In this document: piece after piece, positions 30,360 through 45,300 of the stretch
Numbering within the stretch: the stretch's first letter is position 1
Layout of the letters: the number at the start of each line of letters is the position of its first letter
Assembly: GCA_030248215.1 (NCBI GenBank)
Contig: JASANG010001705.1
Span: 1 to 64,000 of the forward strand
DNA: 64,000 nt
Reading direction: 5' to 3'
DNA from: Enoplolaimus lenunculus
Lineage: Eukaryota > Nematoda > Enoplea > Enoplida > Thoracostomopsidae
Translations under genes and position numbers: made by a program
Notes under the pieces: generated by a model
Database searches by the model: none
The model's input: only the letters and a program-made list of their open reading frames with translations
What the model was told of the DNA's origin: nothing

Positions 30360-33300
30360 GTAAATCTGATAACCTTTTAAGGTGACGTTATACTTGTCGC
30401 GCGGCGTCGTCCGACCCTGTTCGTCACCATACGGTATCGTACGTGAGTAATTCATACTGACGGACAGCGCCGGACGTCAACAGCGCCGGACGTCAACAGC
30501 GCCGGACGTCAACAGCGCCGGACGTCATCAAAACGATAGCACCACCCGTAGTTTTTTTCCTACAGAAGTAACTGACCAATTAAAGTTATCCAATTAAGAC
30601 ATGAAGTTAAAAATTCTACCCACCAACGGAGTCATGGGTTTCTTCCACTTATGATTTCTTGAGCCATAGACGTCAAAATCGGCATAGGCCAATGGAAAAA
30701 TTTAATCTTTGAAACGGCAAACTTAACTTAAAAAATAGACCAATAGTTTTCTGTTTCAGACATTTCTTAAAATTTTGTTTGTTTGTTTGTTTTCGTTTGG
30801 AAAAATTTTCACTTTATATATTATATATTTATTTGTTTATTTAGGATCAAAATCAAATCAATGTACACTGCCTCGCAATATTCAGGGATCATGGTACCAA
30901 GCGTCTGTTGGTACCGTAGTGATCTCGTCCAATCGAATCACAGGAAAAGGCGAATGTCAACTCGCAGTGACGCGACATTCGCCTATAACCAAATATGTTT
31001 TTCGATCAAAAACCAAGTTAGTTTTTAGATTAACACATTTTGTACTTGATTTTGCTTAGGTTTAGACTTAGGAATATGCTTAATCTACAGTTATGGTCTA
31101 AAAAGTAATATGTGCCAAAATGTCAATGTTACAACATGGCAGTAGACAAAATTGTTCCCTGGGCTTAGCTTAAGCAATGTATTGGTTAAATAAATTATTG
31201 GATTTGTAGTAATGGCTCGTGTTCACTCACAGGGGCCTTACAGCTGGGCGTATGGAGACCGGAGACTTAGGGACTGGGACGCTTAGGCTTTGACCTCAGG
31301 TGTGTGATGACTTATGCTTAGTATGAAGGTCCCCATAATTAACACGGGTCACAACTGTATATATATGCATCTTCCACAATAACTTGTGTACACCATGCTA
31401 TAATTACAGAAATATGAACGAACAAATTTCACGCTTATTTTACTATTTAAAATTTAGCAAAAATTCAAATTTGTGTTAATTTTTTTTATGTTTTGGTGAG
31501 CGACTTTGTCGATTTGACTACTGGAAAGAAATTCATAATTTATTCAAATTAATTTCCGTTTATTTTTTCAGATCAAAGAAAACGTGTTGGTCCTGTATGG
31601 TATTTTATCGAAAGCACAAAAATCTTGTCCAGTATAAAGAAAGTAAGTGATAGTGGAATAAAGCTCTGTTCACACGTGCAAGTTTTGGCAATCAAAATTT
31701 CTTGCGAAGACAAAATTTTGCCTTCTATTGCAGGGAAACCATCAAGGATTGCGATGGTCAATTTGGAAGCTGTGGCAGAATTTAAAAGTCACGGCTTCTT
31801 AGGGATTCTTAATGGTGGATATTTCTGCTTTGGACGAAATACATTTTGATTAATTTGTTTAAAAAAGTCTTCTACGCAGTTTAGTTTTAACCAGTTTTAT
31901 ATTGTTACGTATTTTGTATGTTTTGCATATTATACTTAATTTTTGTTCTGTAGTTTGAGTTTTATTTTATCTTTTACTCGCAATTTTTCTTATTCGAATT
32001 TCTTTTAATCTTTTAATTGCAATTTTTATCTTTTGAATATCATTTCATCTTTTACTTGCAATTTTTGTAATTTGAATTTTATTTTAGTTTTTACTTGCAA
32101 TTTTTGTTATTTGAATTTTATTTTATGTTTTACTTGCAATTTTTGTTACTTGAATTTTATTTTATTTTTACTTGCAATTTTTGTTGCAATTTTTGTTATT
32201 TGAATTTTATTTTATGTTTTACTTGCAATTTTTGTTATTTGAATTTTATTTTATTTTTTACTTGCAATTTTTGTTATTTGAATTTTATTTTATTTTTTAC
32301 TTGCAATTTTTATTACTTGAATTAAATTTCATGTTTTACTTGCAATTTTTGTTATTTGAATTTTATTTTATGTTTTACTTGCAATTTTTGATATTTGAAT
32401 TTAATTATATTTTTCACTTGCAATTCTTGTTATTTTAATTTTATTTTATGTTTTACTTGCAATTTTTTATTTTTTACTTGTAATTTTTGTTATTTGAATT
32501 TTATTTTATTTTTTACTTGCAATTTTTATTACTTGAATTAAATTTTATGTTTTACTTGCAATTTTTGTTATTTGAATTTTATTTTATGTTTTACTTGCAA
32601 TTTTTGATATTTGAATTTAATTATATTTTTCACTTGCAATTCTTGTTATTTTAATTTTATTTTATGTTTTACTTGCAATTTTTGTTATTTAAATTTTATT
32701 TTATGTTTTACTCGCAATTTTTGTTATTTGAATTTTATTTTATTTTTTACTTGCAACTTTTGTTATTTGAATTTTATTTTGTCTTTCACTTCCAATTTTT
32801 TTATTTGAATTTTATTTTATTTTTTACTTGCAATTTTTGTTATTTGAATTTTATTTTATGTTTTACTTGCAATTTTTGTTATTTAAATTTTATTTTATGT
32901 TTTACTTGCAATTTTTGTTATTTGAATTTTATTTTATTTTTTACTTGCAACTTTTGTTATTTGAATTTTATTTTTGTTTTACTTGCAATTTTTGTTGTTT
33001 GAATTTTATTTTGTCTTTCACTTCCAATTTTTTTATTTGAATTTTATTTTATTTTTTACTTGCAATTTTTGTTATTTGAATTTTATTTTATGTTTTACTT
33101 GCAATTTTTGTTATTTAAATTTTATTTTATGTTTTACTTGCAATTTTTGTTATTTGAATTTTATTTTATTTTTTACTTGCAACTTTTGTTATTTGAATTT
33201 TATTTTTGTTTTACTTGCAATTTTTTTATTTGAATTTTATTTTATGTTTTACCTGCAATTTTTGTTACATTCGCATTATACTTTAAGCACTTTGCGATCC

Positions 33301-36300
33301 AAATTCGTCAATTGACGAAATCTGTGATACGTTTTTTGGCGATACTCAGTTGATTTATTTGTTTCGGAGTAAGTTACGTTTATTTTTTGAATCCTGAATA
33401 ATTCGACTCACCCGAGCTGATTAGTGAGTCGAACTTGGGCCAGATAATCTTGTATCTTCGTATTGTTTCAACTTTTTGCGATACGGATAATTCGACGCCT
33501 TCCAGCCCAAAATTACCGATTTACCTTAAAAATTTACATTTTATTCGTTTTTACGTAACCATATATTTAAATTCAGTAGCTCATTGCCCCCCTCACTGAC
33601 AAGATACATCTTAGTCCACGAAGCGTATTACTTAAAGATTCCAGCCAGCTCGTAGCGGTCTAATTAACTCTATGTCGTATTTACGGTTAAGGGGCGACAC
33701 ACACTGCAGGGTGTCCACGTCGTTTTAAAATCAGATAAAACTACACAAATCGATCAATCTTCGGTCAGCGATGTGGGTCGTAAATTTAGAAAATTAAGCT
33801 TTCAATTTAAAACTATACAACGCCGCTATGAGTCACTAGAGAAAATTGCCTAAGGTCAATTCTAAATTAGACGTTTGCACGGGTTTGCTGACAAGGGCGC
33901 ATATACGAATACTGGTATAGGGTTCAAATACTGGTATAGGGTTCAAATACTGGTCTAGGGTTCAAATTCTGGTATAGGGTTCAAATACTGGTCTAGGGTT
34001 CAAATACTGGTATAGGGTTCAAATAATGGTATAGGGTTCAAATACTGGTATAGGGTTCAAATACTGGTATAGGGTTCAAATACTGGTATAGGGTTCAAAT
34101 ACTGGTATAGGGTTCAAATTCTGGTATAGGGTTCAAATACTGGTATAGGGTTCAAATACTGATATAGGGTTCAAATAATGGTATAGGGTTCAAATACTGG
34201 TATAGGGTTCAAATACTGGTATAGGGTTCAAATACTGGTATAGGGTTCAAATACTGGTATAGGGTTCAAATTCTGGTATAGGGTTCAAATACTGGTATAG
34301 GGTTCAAATACTGGTATAGTGTTCAAATACTGGTATAGGGTTCAAATACTGGTATAGGGTTCAAATACTGGTATAGGGTTCAAATACTGGTATAGGGTTC
34401 AAATACTGGTATAGGGTTCAAATACTGGTATAGGGTTCAAATACTGGTATAGGGTTCAAATACTGGTATAGGGTTCAAATACTGGTCTAGGGTTCAAATA
34501 CTGGTATAGGGTTCAAATACTGGTATAGGGGTCAAATAATTGGAAAGGTATCAAAGACTGGTATAGGGTTCAAATACTGGTATAGGGTTCAAATTCTGGT
34601 ATAGGGTTCAAAATATGGTATAGGGTCAAATACTGGTACAGGGTTCAAATACTGGTATAGGGTTCAAATACTGGTATAGGGTTCAAATACTGGTATAGGG
34701 TTCAAATACTGGTATAGGATTCAAATACTGGTATAGGGTTCAAATACTGGTATAGGGTTCAAATTCTGGTATAGGGTTCAAATACTGGTATAGGGTTCAA
34801 ATACTGGTATAGGGTTCAAATACTGGTATAGGGTTCAAATACTGGTATAGGGTTCAAATACTGGTATAGGGTTCAAATACTGGTATAGGGTTCAAATACT
34901 GGTATAGGGTTCAAATACTGGTATAGGGTTCAAATACTGGTATAGGGTTCAAATACTGGTATAGGGTTCAAATACTGGTATAGGGTTCAAATACTGGTAT
35001 AGGGTTCAAATACTGGTATAGGGTTCAAATTCTGGTATAGGGTTTAAATACTGGTATAGGGATCAAATACTGGTATAGGGTTCAAATACTGGTATAGGGT
35101 TCAAATACTGGTATAGGGTTCAAATACTGGTATAGGGTTCAAATACTGGTATAGGGTTCAAATACTGGTATAGGGTTCAAATACTGGTATAGGGTTCAAA
35201 TTCTGGTATAGGGTTCAAATACTGGTATAGGGTTCAAATACTGGTATAGGGTTCAAATACTGGTATAGGGTTCAAATACTGGTATAGGGTTCAAATACTG
35301 GTATAGGGTTCAAATACTGGTATAGGGTTCCTCAACCGGAAAATAGCTGGTTCTTCTATACTGTCCATACGTCAGCAGAGTCGACAAGGTTTCATTTCGA
35401 GAAAGGTTAAATTGGGTCTAAATTTTTGGTGACCGACAAAGTTTTGTTGACCTATTCCGGGTCTTTTGAAACGGAAAAATTTGTTTTTAACCTTTTCTGG
35501 AAATTTTACAGGATATATCACCCTATTGACAATGTATACGCTTCCCCCTGTCCCATATTTTACGCTTAGGGATACACTCTAGTTTAGCGGGTTCCAATGC
35601 TTAAGCAAAAAAGCTTTTGTGGTCTTTTCGGCTGTCTCCGCCCAGCTGGCTTTTGCCCATAAACGTTGGATTTTGAAAGTTTTTGCATATTTGAGATTTT
35701 CATCATCTTTCCTGATTGTTACCTGCACAAATTTGAATTTTTGAAAAATTCGATTTTTAAGGTCCCATGATCCTCCTTCACAAGTTATATACAGCTCTAC
35801 GAAGCTTGTTCATTTAAGTGCAATGGCGGTAAGATTTCCGGTATCAGACGTCTGGCTAACGAGTTCTGCACAAATAAGCTATTTGGCGCCGTCTCAAACC
35901 ATTGGCAACGCGCCAAATCTGTTATTTAACCAGAACACGTTACCCAGACGTCTGATGGCGGAAATTTTAACAGCATTGCACTCAGCTCAACATTTCGCGA
36001 CAAATGGTATATAATTTGGCTAACTTTCGACAAAAAAATTTTGGGTTTCAAGTGTGTGGGCCTTAAAAATCGAATTTTTCAAAAATTCAAGTTTGGGTGT
36101 GTAATGATTAGAGGAGGTTATGAGAAGATCAAATATGCAAATAAATTTCTAAATCCAACCATTTTTGGGCAAACGTAGACTGAGTGGGATAACTGGACAA
36201 ATATACAAGACAGTGGTTGGTAAATACATTGGACCCACATGGCAGGATCTTGAGTGCTAACGTCTCATTTAAACCATTCCAGTGGGGTTTGAAGTAACAT

Positions 36301-39300
36301 GAGTAGTAGAAAGTAGCTGTTACAGCCCATGTTACTTTTAACGCCGTCCCGCTTTCAATCGTTACTGCAAAACAGCAAGCTTCGATTTTAGACTACATTT
36401 TTTTGCTTAGGCTTAGACATAGGCTGATTATTTAGTGTTTACACTTATAAACTTAGAAATATGCTTAATCTACAGTTACGGCGCTAAAAGTAACATTGAC
36501 CGCGGTTACAAGCAATTAACGGTCTTGTATACACTATATATTTATAACGAGTTTTTCTCGTTTTTTTGGACGTTAAGGAATTTTTAGTATTCCACCTCGT
36601 ACTCCCCTGAGACATACTTTTATGCTAGGATTCGAACTCCAGTGACTGGAGTGGGAGGCGTATACCACCACCACTCAGCTATAGGAGCTTGACGCTCGAG
36701 CCCCGAGAGGACTCTTACGTCTTGTGGTGATTTAGTACTATGTATACGTGTTGCAATTGTTAAACACGGTGCGATATATACTATTTAACGTATATACACT
36801 GCGCTGAGTTGCCTATGGGCAACTCAATGTGAGAAGGGGTTAAATGCAACTTCCACAATATCATGCGTACACCAGGTGACTTTTGAGGAAATAGTGTGAT
36901 GGATGGCTACAGTGTGTAGCGCACTAAAATTTTTTGGCTTCAGTGCGTGCACACTAGACCCCCAGAGGTCGCCTGCTGTATGCCTGATATTGTGGAAGTT
37001 GCATTAATGTTCTCTATGCGACGTGAGATATTTCTATAAACCAAATGGTCAATGAATACAGTTATAAACACTTACCAGCAGGATACCGTACCTTTCAACC
37101 TAATCGAGATTAACCTAAACTATAATCACAGTCTGTCTATTTGGGGGCCCATGTAAAGATCAGGGGCAGAACGTTTTTCTATGGGATTAGAATAGAATAA
37201 GCTTAAGCTTTAGGCAAATTTTTTTCGCTTGGCTTATGCTTAGGCTTAGGAATAATCTCATTCTTACGCTTATGCTTTGGCTTACGATTAGGAATAATCT
37301 CATTCTTATGCTTAGGAATACTCTCATTCCTACGCTTAGGCTTAGGCTTAGGCTTAAGCTTAGGAATTGGCTTATAATACTGTTCCGCCCCTGTTCTTTA
37401 CATTGACCCTTATGGGTTAAACGCAATATTTGGACCAACAATTTTCAGATGTCTCGAATTTGGCGTATTCAGACGGCCAAATTGAAACTTCGTTAAATTT
37501 CAACTAATTTATTTAATTTCAACGTTTGAAACATTTTGTCTACATCAGATAATTGTCTCTCATTCATATTATCCTACATTCAGACTCTAGGAGATTTGTG
37601 TTTCATTCCGCCTTTAATTATGTGTATCAAATTAAATTTGTACTGAAATCAACAAAGTCAAATTTTAGTCAAATTTTTGTCATTAAAATTGTCAGATTTT
37701 GCACTCGTCATTAATGTTCACTGAACTGTAAGCTTCAGCTGTAATCTAGAGAGTAAATGCCTACGGTGAAATCTGCTGCGGTGTTGACTAAATAATTATA
37801 GGATGTCGAAGCTTGTGTTTATTAATTCACCGTATATCAGCAGGGAAATAATTGTAATTTGGTAAAATGTATTTGAGGTTTTGAAGGATTTTTGAAATAA
37901 ACGCTGAGACATTTGGGACCGTAAAACTTCAATGGATGCAAACAAAAAATGTTTTTATTAAATCGACCTATGAACACCGCCTCTATCAACCAAAGATAAT
38001 GATTTGTATTGAGGGATTTCTGGTTGAGTTGAAGCACAACTTCTTTTACGTATCAACTGCAAACGGTCCATGAGTACTTTGTGTTGAAATTCAAAATTGG
38101 CAAACATTGCAGGAAACGCTGTGCCCATCGAATGTCCGGTTCCGGGTCCGTTTGATTTCAATTATACGATTTCGTTTACCAATTGTGCAACGTACAAGTC
38201 TGAAGGTGACATATGTGCTGAACGGTCTGAAATTCGACTCAGATACGAAGCTTGTCCTGAACAATCTCGTATCAGTGCTCGAAGTAAGGATGGTGCTATA
38301 CTTGTCATAATTTAATGTCATCCGGTGTCATCGCCGTCCATTACCGTGCGGTATTGTACGCGAATTAGTTCCGTTTCATACCGCACGGCAACGGACGGTG
38401 ATTGAAGACACCGTATGACAAGTATAGCACTACCAAGTGGTTCAAAGTTTGAATGCGAATGTTGTCAAATGTGTGTAGTAGCTTTTGTTAGTTAGTAATG
38501 TCTTGTAAGACTAGCACTCAGGGTGCAAAGCAACTGTATTATACCGGAATTGTAGTCGGAATCGGAATTCCAATTGCACCCTTGTAGTACTATACTTTTG
38601 ATGGCTGATGGTGTCTCCGACACTGTACGTCACGATGCGGTATTGTACACGAATCGCTCATGTACCATACTGTACGGCGACGAACGGCGCCGTATGGGTG
38701 ACGAATCACGAACGGCGCCGTACGGGTGACGAATCACGAACGGCGCCGTACGGGTGACGAATCACGAACGGCGCCGTACGGGCGACGAATCACGAACGGC
38801 GCCGTACGGGTGACGAATCACGAACGGCGCCGTACGGGTGACAAATCACGAACGGCGCCGTGCGGGTGACAAATCACGAACGGCGCCGTACGGGTGACGA
38901 ACCACGAATGGCGCCGTACTGCGGTTTTAAATGTCCAGCATTTTTGCGATTGGAAATTTTTTTCGAATGAACTTAAACTATGCAATACGTTTGGACCTAT
39001 TTTCGGTTAACTATATACACGTGCAAGTTTTTGCTGCGAGAAGTTACAGCTGCAACTTGCACTGCCAAGTTTTGTCCAAAATCTCGTTCGAAAAACTTGC
39101 AGCTGCAAATAATTCATTAAAAATCAACGCTATGAATTTAGTTCACATGTGTGAATAACCCTGAAACTTCAACGAATTTATTGCCTGCGCGTTATCATTG
39201 GCTGATAAAAAAATACACGTTCTGCGTTCAATTTGCAGCTGCAGGTACTCGCAGCAAAAACTTGCACGTGTGAATAGGATTTTATATTTCAGCTGAACAT

Positions 39301-42300
39301 TTTGCCTGTTTCGCGAGCTGGACAGACAGTCGTATTCAGTTCTTCTCTGGACAACTTGCAACTGCTGATGACGCGACCAATGACGTCAATTTTGACGACA
39401 CTAATTTTCGTTGTTTTGTAAGTCTTCAGTGGTAATGACCAATTAAGCGTTTTCTCCCCCCGCTAACATTTACGGAGGGGGGCATTTTAATTGACACCAT
39501 TTGGAAAACTTTAATTGATATGTTTACGGGGTGATTTAAAATGATTTGAATCCAAATTTAAATTTGAAATTTAACAAACGAATAATTTTCCGATATATAT
39601 TAGGAAACTTAATTTTTGATAAATTGCAAATATAATGGTGACAAATATTTGAAAAATAGTTCAAAATTTGAATAATTTCAACACACGTTTAAGACAAATT
39701 CAAACTAAATTATACTTCGTTTTTAGAAGTACTGCATCGGCCGCCGCTATGCAGACAGCTTGAATTTGTGTTGAATGTTTTTTCAACTGAGGTTAAACAT
39801 ATTTATAATACTTAAATTTTTTCTTGTTCCCCCCTTGTGAAAATCTTCTTCGCCCCGTATATTTACAATTCCTGCTTGTGGGGGGTGAGTATTGTTTTAA
39901 ACACTGTCCGGATCCGTAGCCAAGGAGGACCAGGGGGATCAGTCCATCCTGGAAAATATTTTCAACAATGCCTGCAAGTCATTAAAACTCTTAAATGCCC
40001 CTCCTGAAGAATTTTAGCCCTTCGTAACAAGGTGACCTGGGTACGAGCCTGATACTGTTATTTCCTTCTAAACTGGTTTAATTTAAATTTGCTAAATATT
40101 TCAAACCGATGTATCGAAGCAGGTCCGTAACAGTTGTCTAAGCATATTCCTAAGCCTAAGCCTAAGCGTAAACATGAGCTTATACCAAACCCAAGTATTG
40201 CAGTCCTGCAGAAAAACGTTCCGCTCCCTGATCTTTACGTGGGTCATATGTTGTTTGCACCAATCTAAGATAATCAGATCAATGTTTTATATAAATGCAA
40301 AAAATCTTCAAATGAGGCTGAAATTTTGGAACATTTTTCTAGAAGAAGAGCCCATATTCTCGAATGTGTATAGCAACTATCATCAGTTAGTAATTGGTTT
40401 TCAAACTCAGTACCCTTTGCAGGTATTGAACTCAAAATTGGTACAGAAGTAGAACAATTCATACGTAAAAGATGTGCTGAATTTTGAGTCTCAGCATTCA
40501 CTGGTTCGAAAATTACAAGACATATCACCAACTTGGGATAGAGCTACACACATTTGAGAATACTGGCCAATGTGTATAATTTTTGTAAATCCGCTTAAAA
40601 TTTCAATATTTTGCTACAGATGTACGATATGAACGAAAATTCAGGAACTTTGGGAATTTCAGCGGATGCAAAATGTCAAGAAATGATTAAATGGGAAAGT
40701 GTTAATCAAAAAATTTATTTCAAACGAAGTAAGTTTATCGGTTTATCAGGCCAGATACAAAGTGGGGACACAGGGGCTCAACCCGCCGTGGAAAAATTTT
40801 CGCGCCCCCCTAGAAATTTTAACTTGCTTGTAAGTCAGCGTTAACCGTTGTTTGCCCCTCCTGAAAAATTTTAACCAATCCTAGCTTTGGAAACTACACC
40901 AGCTTAGTTTTACCACTGTCAGATCTTAGGAGGGATAGGGGGATGCATCTGCCCAACCGGCTCTGCCGTTGTTGAAAATTTTAGCGATGCCAATAGTTCA
41001 TCTGAAGCTGTCATGTTTTCTAGCGAAATACGACAGATGAAAGGTATGCCAGGGTTTGAAAACCAAATCAAAAATTTTTTACGCCGTCTACTAAATTCGT
41101 GCAAATATTTCAAAGGCCCGTAGCCAGCTCACTTTGCAACGGGAGCGCAGGCAAAAATTTATCAGGAGGGGCATTCAAGGATTTTCCATGACTTACAAGC
41201 AAGATTGAAAATCATCTAGAGAGGAGGGGAGGTGGCAAATGTTTTCCACGAAGTTAAGTTTAAACAATTTTTGCAATTAGTACTGCATGGAACCAACTTG
41301 AATTTAATTTCGAAAGGCTGAGTAACGGTTCGTAAGTATTTTCGAAGGCGGTTATTTTGTGTGTTACAAATTGCAAAAATCCTTAAAATACCGTTTACAA
41401 AGATTGTAAAGGCAGCATTAAACCTAGTCCCGTAGCCAGCTTAAAGATGCAAAGGAACCGAAACAATGCTGACAATTTATGCAGGGGTTTTCCAGTGGGA
41501 AGCTCAGTGTCAGTTCTTGGCACCCGTTGTGGCTACAGATTCGGTAGACTCCTAAACTACCTGATTATAATGCGGTCTTTGGCTCATGTTACTTTTAGGG
41601 CCGTACCGGGTTCTGTTGGTTTGTAAAACAGTAGGCTTACATTCTTGACTACATTTCTTTGCTTAGGCTTAGGCTTAGGTTTAGGCTTAGGCTTAGGAAT
41701 AGATACGCTTTTGCAACGCTCAGGCTTAGGCTTAGGAATACGCTTTTTCAATGCTCATGCTTAGGCTCAGGCTTAGGAATACGCTTTTGCAACGCTTAGG
41801 CTTAGGCATAGGCTTAGGAATACGCTTAATCTACTGTTATGGCCCTAAAAGTAACATTGGCCAGGTCGTTCATATCTCAATGGATTCTTAAAGTTTCTAT
41901 AAATTTGTTTAAGAATACTTCTAGCTATGTCATTTTTGTGAATTTTCTACACACTCCACTCACTTTTTACAGGATATATTCCTGAGCCCAGTTGCAAATT
42001 TCCCTCATTTCTTCGTACATCTTCGAAATCGTGGAACCAACGAAAACGCAACATCCGCATACGTCATCGTGATACCGCCGGGTTGGGTATAACAAAACGT
42101 TGGGAATCTCTCGGTGAACCCGGGACAATTGTTAAGTTTCAATCCGAGACTTTAATTTTTACATCCGTATCCGGTAGACCTTCCCTATCAGGTGCTGGCC
42201 GCCATCGAACTGCGTATTCTCGTTGTATTCAATCGCATCATGATATACATGACCGTTCACATACGTTCATTGTATATAGCGTTAATGGATGGTACGAAAA

Positions 42301-45300
42301 AGTATTTATTTAGTATTAAGATAAAGTGTACAATATCATTTGCTCTCTCCAGATGGTGCTCTCTGTTATTCGGTTACGGACTGTTATCTATTTTAATTGA
42401 CCACATGATAGTTGGACCCGGCACCGTTCTTATTTATATTCTTTCTTTTGGGCATAACCAATTTTAATTAGCACTTATGAACTTTATTCACTAAACGACA
42501 CTCGATGCTAGCGTAGGCGCCCTTTTCCAACGGCACGGCCGGTTTTCCAAGATTTACTATGAAACGTTTTTACAAGAACAACACAGTTATAGTTGGAATA
42601 CAGACTTCTATTGATTGGACACTCAAACTGGGAACCAGTCTTATTCGGGTTACTGTAGTGCTTTTATCAAAACATCATTACAGATACTGTTTTGTAATAT
42701 TTTTAGCAATCATAATTATCAATGCATTCGAATACACCGGCACGATAAGCTTTACGCCGATCAAGTCATTGAAATTCAACGAGGTAAAATTTGTTATTTT
42801 TAAACATTTCCGGCGAGTGCTTTGATCTTAGAAAACGACGTTTTAGAATTAAGGGCCAGTGCAAATTATAAGAGCCGGCTCAGTAAACCAGTGCCTTAAA
42901 CCTTCAAGTCCATCGATGTTCCAGTCTCTCAATGGGAATGAGGCCATAATTACACTGTGCCCTTTTAATATGGTAACATACATTGCAAAAAATGGTGAGT
43001 CATATTGGCTCTCCGAAATAAGCTATACGGGACTACACAAACTGAGTCAAATTCGACTCCGCCAGAATCAAACGTACGACTTAGTCGAACTTTACTTTGG
43101 CGGAGTCAAATTTGACTCAGTTGGTGTAGTCCCGTATAGCTTATTTCGGAGAGAGTCAATTTGGCTCACCATTTTTTGCTGAAAATTTAAAACATGCTTG
43201 AAGATGCTACTGATTTTCGGACAGACAAACATACAGTGAGTCGTCGTAATAAATCGAGTAAAGACAGAATCAAACGTACGACTTGGTCGAACTTTACTTT
43301 GGCGGAGTCAAATTTGACTCAGTTGGTGTAGTCCCGTATAGCTTATTTCGGAGAGAGTCAATTTGGCTCACCATTTTTTGCTGTGAATTTAAAACATGCT
43401 TGATGATGCTACTAATTTTCGGACAGGCCAACATACAGTAAGTCGTCGTAATAAATCGAGTAAAGACAGAATCAAACGTACGACTTAGTCGAACTTTACT
43501 TTGGCGGAGTCAAATTTAACTCAGTTGGTGTAGTCCCGTATAACTTATTTCGGAGAGAGTCAATTTGGCTGACTATTTTTTGCTGTAAATTTAAATCATG
43601 CTTAAAGATGCTACTGATTATCGGGCAGACCAACGCACAGTAAGTCGTCGAAATAAATCGAGTAAAGCCACAAAATTGTTCAAAAAATTACCTGCGCGGT
43701 ATTCTCAAATGTCTATAGCACCTATCAATATCAGCGACCGATTTTTTACCAAAAATACCGCAACTGGTTCAAGCTAAAACTTTGAACGTATAAATTTTAG
43801 CAGGGATCAAGCGGAGTTTTGAGGGTCAGTTCGAAAAAGTTGCTATTCTCGCTCTGGCGGACCTAAGAGTCGACTACTCATGTCAAGAGCCATAAACAGA
43901 GATAAAACCAAAATTTTGTATTAACATTTAGTGCTAACATTGCGTTCGGCTTATTATTTGCTTCACTTGAAAGCGTTTTCGTCTTTATATTTCAAGCAGC
44001 TTCCATCAAAAGTTCATAAATTCACTAGGGGTCCACAGTTGGTACCGGGCCGGGCCGGGGAGGGGGGATTGAGCGCCCCCTGCAAAAATGTTTCCCCGTA
44101 GACCATTTTTAACTTTGGTTGTAAGTAATCAGTAACTCTTGTATGCTTCTCCTAAAAAACTTAAAACTTTCTTCCTAGCAAGGTGAGCTGGCTACCGGTT
44201 CGATTGGTACTAATGAATGATGAAATTTTGTAAGCTTTGAAGATAACAGGAAAATACTTAATTTCAGGTCTACTCACTGACAAGCTACATTTAGCTTGCA
44301 CTGAAAGCAAATTTGATCCCAAATCAACACCTTATGAAACTCTTATTTGTAAGACTTTTTATATACTAAAATAAGGCGAAATATTTTCGTTGTTGTTATC
44401 ATATTTTTGTATTTAATACATTGTTTTGTATTTAAAACGTTGTTTCTGTTCACATGAATATTTTCAACTTCATTGGAGGTTAATGCTCAAGCTCGATGGC
44501 GATCTGAACTTGTTTTCGTCACCCCTGCTCTACGCTTAGCTAAAAATACCCGTACCTGACTAAAGCCTGATTCTAACCCCCTCGTTTTTAGTAGAAAATG
44601 CTCAACATCGACAGTGTCCCCAGCGTGGCCGATTTGTTCAAATGTGCGGAATTGACGCTTCCACGTTATCGTTTGGTTGTGACGCCACCCATCAATTTGT
44701 GGTCAATTTCAAATGTGATGATAATTATCGGGGTAAGAATATTAATACAGCGTTGGAAACGATGACACCCTCGAGAATTCCAGGGTCAGGGTCTCAATAC
44801 AGAAGGGATCAAAGGTTTTTTCCGTTCGGAAATGTTGATGTTTAGCAGTTGGGTGGTTTGTTTTGACGCTTCGATTGCCATATCTCGGAAGCTATTAATA
44901 TAATCGTCAGAGGTAGAATGAAGGAAAATTTATGGACAAAGCGAGCGAGATGTTAGACGCATTTCAAAACTACGGCACGCTTTTGTTTGAACTGATTATT
45001 GCAGGGGCTTTTTAAGATAGGGTTGTTCTCAAATGTAGAGTATTGTGTGGTGGGTTTTGCTGCACTTTTGAATCAAATACTATTTATTGTTTAGCACATT
45101 TCTAGCGATAGCTGGTGTACGCAGAAATGGCTGAAACTAAAAGAATATTATGTCTTAATATAGACTCCAGACATGTCTTGAACTCTATAGTTGTATTTCA
45201 GAAAATTTTTCACAAATACGGGTTTGAAATTTCTCAGATTTAAAAATTCTGAAATTTAAAACACTTTGTTTCATAAACGGTATGACAAAAATGTTTGAAA

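Noticed and set aside
31975-33315. Several plus-strand frames of 65-113 codons rich in Phe, Leu, Tyr and Cys
   Set aside because: They are translations of the 42-bp minisatellite; the same residue pattern recurs every 14 codons in several frames.
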